A DNA stretch of 8,548 nt from Nitrospirota bacterium. Lineage in GTDB: Bacteria > Nitrospirota > Nitrospiria > Nitrospirales > UBA8639. The notes beneath the pieces were generated by a model that was not told the origin of the DNA, searched no databases, and was given only the letters and a program-made list of their open reading frames with translations. Shown here one piece after another: positions 5,806 through 8,548 of the stretch; within the stretch, counting starts at the first letter, position 1, and every line of letters starts with the position of its first letter. The stretch spans positions 1,482,964 to 1,491,511 of the forward strand of contig CP070743.1 in assembly GCA_020348185.1 (NCBI GenBank). Reading direction: 5' to 3'. The translations under genes and the position numbers were made by a program.

Positions 5806-6783
5806 GTGATGGATAGACTTAGGGTTGGAGTCATTGGCGTTGGCCATCTTGGGCAGCACCATGCCCGGATATATTCTATCCTTCCCAATACCAATCTGAT
5901 CGCCATACAGGATCTTGATAAAACCCGAGGGCGGTTGATTGCCAAGCGGTATCGTGTGACCTTTTGCGAAGGTCTGGAGAATCTTCTTTCCCAGGTTGAT
6001 GCCGTCAGCGTCGCTGTGCCGACTTCGGCCCACTATCCTGTAGTAAAAACCTGTCTTGAAGCCGGGCTTCATGTGCTGGTTGAAAAGCCGATCACGTCGA
6101 CCATTGAAGAAGGGCATGACCTGGTTCGACTGGCAAAAGACAGACAGGTGATACTTCAAGTCGGGCATATTGAACGTTTCAATCCGGTGGTTGAGGTGGC
6201 CCGTTCCTACATTGATAAACCAGGGTTTCTCGAATGTCATCGCCTGGGCCCCTTTCAGCCTCGGGGAACCGATGTGGATGTGGTGCTTGATCTGATGATT
6301 CATGATCTCGATATGGTCTTGTCCTTCAACCTTGGGCTTGTTCAACAGGTAGAGGCGGTCGGCATGCCTGTATTCACGGAGAACATTGATATTGCCAATG
6401 CTCGAATTGAGTTCAGCCAGGGTTGCGTGGCCAATCTGACTGCTAGCCGGGTCTCAACGGGCAGGCTCCGCAAGCTTCGAGTGTTTCAGCCTGATTGTTA
6501 CCTGTCCGTGGATTATCAAGCACGTGAGGCCATCATTCATCAACGCGTTGGTGATCCGGACCACGAATCCACTATTCGCACCCAGTCTTTACGTGGTGAG
6601 GATGATGAGCCGCTTCGACGGGAACTGTTAGCGTTTGTGAAAGCTGCCAAAAATGGAACAGAATCCCCTGTCCCAGGCGAACAAGGGGTGGCCTCGTTGG
6701 AACTGGCTCACCGGGTGCTCGAAGCCATTCGCGTCTCCGGCAGACTCGCTAGGCGACCAGCATCACGCACGATGTCTTCGTGA
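5806..6783 (+). CDS. Gfo/Idh/MocA-family oxidoreductase in the lipid A cluster (GnnA-like candidate)
   Basis: This is an NAD(P)-dependent sugar dehydrogenase of the Gfo/Idh/MocA family. The N-terminal Rossmann domain has GVIGVGHLG (8-16, GxGxxG), and the conserved EKP is at 93-95 with the family's catalytic Lys94. GHIERFNP (120-127) and LDLMIHDLD (161-169, with Asp162, His166 and Asp167) lie in the second, substrate-binding domain. Length (325) is normal. Position between lpxI and lpxB resembles gnnA of Acidithiobacillus, whose product oxidises the 3-OH of UDP-GlcNAc before transamination by GnnB, giving amide-linked acyl chains. No aminotransferase is present in the window, so substrate and role are inference. 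GTG 5806 and ATG 5809 are adjacent; ATG seems likelier. No Shine-Dalgarno is visible. The TGA stop overlaps the GTG start of lpxB (GTGA), implying coupled translation and a tie to lipid A. Other sugar-nucleotide 3-dehydrogenases (WlbA type) are the main alternative. Confidence 0.9.
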   Translation: MMDRLRVGVIGVGHLGQHHARIYSILPNTNLIAIQDLDKTRGRLIAKRYRVTFCEGLENLLSQVDAVSVAVPTSAHYPVVKTCLEAGLHVLVEKPITSTIEEGHDLVRLAKDRQVILQVGHIERFNPVVEVARSYIDKPGFLECHRLGPFQPRGTDVDVVLDLMIHDLDMVLSFNLGLVQQVEAVGMPVFTENIDIANARIEFSQGCVANLTASRVSTGRLRKLRVFQPDCYLSVDYQAREAIIHQRVGDPDHESTIRTQSLRGEDDEPLRRELLAFVKAAKNGTESPVPGEQGVASLELAHRVLEAIRVSGRLARRPASRTMSS

Positions 6784-7916
6784 CCATGCCCAGAATTTTT
6801 ATCGTGACAGGGGAGGCGTCTGGTGACCTCCATGGTGGCAATTTAGCGAGAGAAATTTACTCCTTGAATCCCCATGCTACAATTCAAGGTGTGGGGGGAC
6901 ATCACATGATCGACGCTGGGGTGAAGTTGGTCCCAGAAATTGAACGGGTGGATGCCATTGGGATCCCGGGAGTGAAGCAACTCTTGAGGGGGTATCGAAC
7001 CATCCGTCAGTTGAAAAAGGTCTTGCGAAATGAGCGATTCGATGCGGTGGTCTTTATTGATTCTCCCGCCATGAACCTCCGACTGGCAAAATCGGCTGCC
7101 AAGGCCCACCAACGTGTGATCTATTATATTGCTCCTCAAATTTGGGCCTGGGGGGCTCGTCGTCTTGCCGTGATTAAGCGGGTCGTGAACCGGGTGATTG
7201 TCATCCTCCCATTTGAAGAGGCCTTATTTCGTCAGGCAGGTGTCCCTGCCGACTTTGTAGGACACCCTTTGCTAGATACGATGGCTCCCTCCTACAATAA
7301 GCCCGTTCTCCGGGAACAATTCGGATTATCGAAAGATGGGTTGGTCATTGGAATTGTGCCTGGCAGTCGTGAGCATGAAGTGAAAAATTTTCTTTCCATC
7401 ATGCTTGGGGCAGCTAAAAACGTTGTGACGAATTATGGAAAGGTCCAATTTATCATTGCGCAAGCCCCAAACATTTCGACATCACTCATCCTGGAGGTCA
7501 TGAAAACACCTGAAGTAGAGGTGAAAATCATACCCCATTGCCCCAACGAGGTAATGGCAGCATCAGATTTGTTATTTATCGCATCCGGGACGGCCACGCT
7601 CCAAGCTGCGATTATTGGAACACCGATGATTATTGCCTATCGGGTTCCATGGCTGACCTATCAAATTGGGAAACGTTTGGTGACCATACCCTACATCGGA
7701 TTGGTTAATATCATCGCTGGGAAATTAGTGGCTCCAGAGCTAATACAACACGACATGACCCCGGAGCGATTGGGCAGTGAGGCGCTTCGATTGTTGAGAA
7801 CTCCATCCCTTGTTCAGGATATGCGAGAAGCCTTTCAGCGGGTCCGTGAAGCCGTTGGCTCACCCGGGGCTTCCCGTCGAGCGGCCGAACTGGTTTTGAA
7901 GGAAATACGAGCATGA
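6780..7916 (+). CDS. lpxB: Lipid-A-disaccharide synthase LpxB
   Basis: LpxB (glycosyltransferase family GT19, GT-B fold) joins UDP-2,3-diacylglucosamine to lipid X, forming the beta-1,6 disaccharide of lipid A at the inner face of the inner membrane. The 378-residue length matches E. coli (382). Visible motifs are TGEASGDLHGG (10-20, Glu12 = E. coli Glu15), FIDSP (92-96, Asp94 = Asp98), APQIWAWGARR (about 119-129), FVGHPLLD, PGSREHEV (Arg197 = Arg201), ASGTATLQAA (268-277) and GLVNIIAG (Asn310 = Asn316). One oddity: Gln275 stands where E. coli has Glu281, a position that by analogy with MurG may bind the nucleotide ribose. The GTG start at 6780 overlaps the previous stop. ATG 6786 is a possible start two codons on. 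Neither has its own Shine-Dalgarno, which fits coupling. The stop overlaps the msbA ATG. Confidence 0.96.
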   Translation: MTMPRIFIVTGEASGDLHGGNLAREIYSLNPHATIQGVGGHHMIDAGVKLVPEIERVDAIGIPGVKQLLRGYRTIRQLKKVLRNERFDAVVFIDSPAMNLRLAKSAAKAHQRVIYYIAPQIWAWGARRLAVIKRVVNRVIVILPFEEALFRQAGVPADFVGHPLLDTMAPSYNKPVLREQFGLSKDGLVIGIVPGSREHEVKNFLSIMLGAAKNVVTNYGKVQFIIAQAPNISTSLILEVMKTPEVEVKIIPHCPNEVMAASDLLFIASGTATLQAAIIGTPMIIAYRVPWLTYQIGKRLVTIPYIGLVNIIAGKLVAPELIQHDMTPERLGSEALRLLRTPSLVQDMREAFQRVREAVGSPGASRRAAELVLKEIRA

Positions 7917-8548
7917 GTACGTTTTGGCGGCTGATTCAATATGTCCGTGAATATCGACTCAGATTGCTAGGTGCCTGCTTGTGTTCAGCTGGTGTGGCTA
8001 CCCTTATGGCTGTGAATGCCTGGTTGGTTGAGCCCGTTCTCGACAAAATATTTATCGAAAAGGATCAATTTCTCTTATTGATTATTCCTGCTGTCCTTTT
8101 AGTGGTGACGGCGCTTCGTGGAGTGTTTGCCTACGGTCAAGCCTATTTGATGAGTTATGTCGGCAACTGGATTGTGGTCGATGTCCGTCAGCAGCTCTTC
8201 ATGCAGCTCATGCGGCTTCCTGTTCGGTTTCATGATGCGAATACTTCAGGTCGATTGGTGTCCCGGGTCATTCATGATGTCAACCAGATGGCTAATGCGA
8301 TTCCAAGTATTTTAAAAGATCTCTTTCAACAGAGTTTGACCTTTCTCGCCTTAGTTGGAGTCGCGTTCTACCAGAATTGGAGACTCGCGACTATTTTAAT
8401 ATTTGTGGTTCCTCTTTCGGCCCTGGTGTTGGTGAAGATTAGTCGACGATTGAGGAAACTGTCTACCCGGGGCCAGGAATCTATGGGTGACATGGCCTCC
8501 GTGCTGAAAGAAGCGTTTTCCGGCATTCGTATTGTGAAGGCCTATGGC
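7913..8548 (+). CDS. msbA: MsbA-type lipid A ABC exporter, N-terminal part (cut by window end)
   Basis: MsbA is a homodimeric ABC transporter that flips core-lipid A across the inner membrane using ATP. The 212 residues present are the N-terminal part of the transmembrane domain, with likely helices at about 16-38, 53-80, 131-155 and 157-178. Typical type-I exporter sequence follows helix 2 (DVRQQLFMQLMRLPVRFHD at 90-108, then TSGRLVSRVIHDV at 111-123, before the coupling-helix region), with KEAFSGIRIVKAYG at the truncated end. The ATP-binding domain with Walker motifs lies beyond the window. ATG 7913 overlaps the lpxB TGA as ATGA, a coupled arrangement. Assignment to MsbA rather than another half-size exporter rests on the lipid A context and the N-terminal sequence style. 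Confidence 0.88.
   Translation, partial: MSTFWRLIQYVREYRLRLLGACLCSAGVATLMAVNAWLVEPVLDKIFIEKDQFLLLIIPAVLLVVTALRGVFAYGQAYLMSYVGNWIVVDVRQQLFMQLMRLPVRFHDANTSGRLVSRVIHDVNQMANAIPSILKDLFQQSLTFLALVGVAFYQNWRLATILIFVVPLSALVLVKISRRLRKLSTRGQESMGDMASVLKEAFSGIRIVKAYG

Noticed and set aside
5395..6345. A 316-codon open frame on the minus strand across the lpxI end, the gap and the oxidoreductase
   Set aside because: It lies opposite two well-recognised genes, shows no recognisable domain, and its composition is what the reverse complement of those genes produces.
7050..7070. Loss of a catalytic Asp in LpxB (DSPAMN versus DAPDFN in E. coli)
   Set aside because: The important Asp98 of E. coli aligns with the retained Asp94; the replaced one is Asp101, which I do not know to be essential.

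Overview
The window is one gene-dense, co-directional (+ strand) block of outer-membrane biogenesis and lipid A genes from a Gram-negative bacterium. The order is [unknown upstream gene] - bamA - ompH/skp - fabZ - lpxA - lpxI - Gfo/Idh/MocA oxidoreductase - lpxB - msbA (cut by the window end). LpxI in place of LpxH, and an oxidoreductase between lpxI and lpxB, resemble arrangements I associate with Nitrospirota and Desulfobacterota rather than enteric bacteria. A Nitrospira-like source is my best guess from gene order and protein style. It is an inference, and no marker gene here settles it.

Layout: 1-300 is non-coding or the tail of an unseen upstream gene. It carries a strong sigma70-type promoter (TTTACA-18-TATAAT, 115-144), a weaker second promoter, and a UUCG-capped hairpin in a pyrimidine-rich leader. 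bamA (301-2667) and ompH (2694-3260) supply the outer-membrane protein assembly part. After a 106-base gap comes fabZ (3367-3819). An AT-rich 174-base gap with evenly spaced 10-bp palindromes and a possible internal promoter precedes lpxA (3994-4827). lpxI overlaps or abuts lpxA. An 86-base gap precedes the oxidoreductase, which overlaps lpxB by GTGA, and lpxB overlaps msbA by ATGA. The last three genes therefore look translationally coupled.

Together: FabZ helps make the beta-hydroxyacyl-ACP pool. LpxA puts the first acyl chain on the UDP-GlcNAc-type precursor, LpxI releases UMP from UDP-diacylglucosamine to give lipid X, and LpxB joins lipid X to UDP-diacylglucosamine. MsbA flips the lipid A core across the inner membrane. 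BamA and OmpH/Skp fold and insert the beta-barrel proteins of the same outer membrane. The usual lpxD between ompH and fabZ is absent here, so that step must be encoded elsewhere.

The most interesting point is the oxidoreductase. Its position between lpxA and lpxB matches GnnA of Acidithiobacillus, which oxidises UDP-GlcNAc at C3 so that a partner aminotransferase (GnnB) can make the 3-amino sugar for amide-linked lipid A. No gnnB is present in the window. Either the partner lies elsewhere or the enzyme does something else. I see no mobile elements, RNA genes, CRISPR arrays or defence systems.
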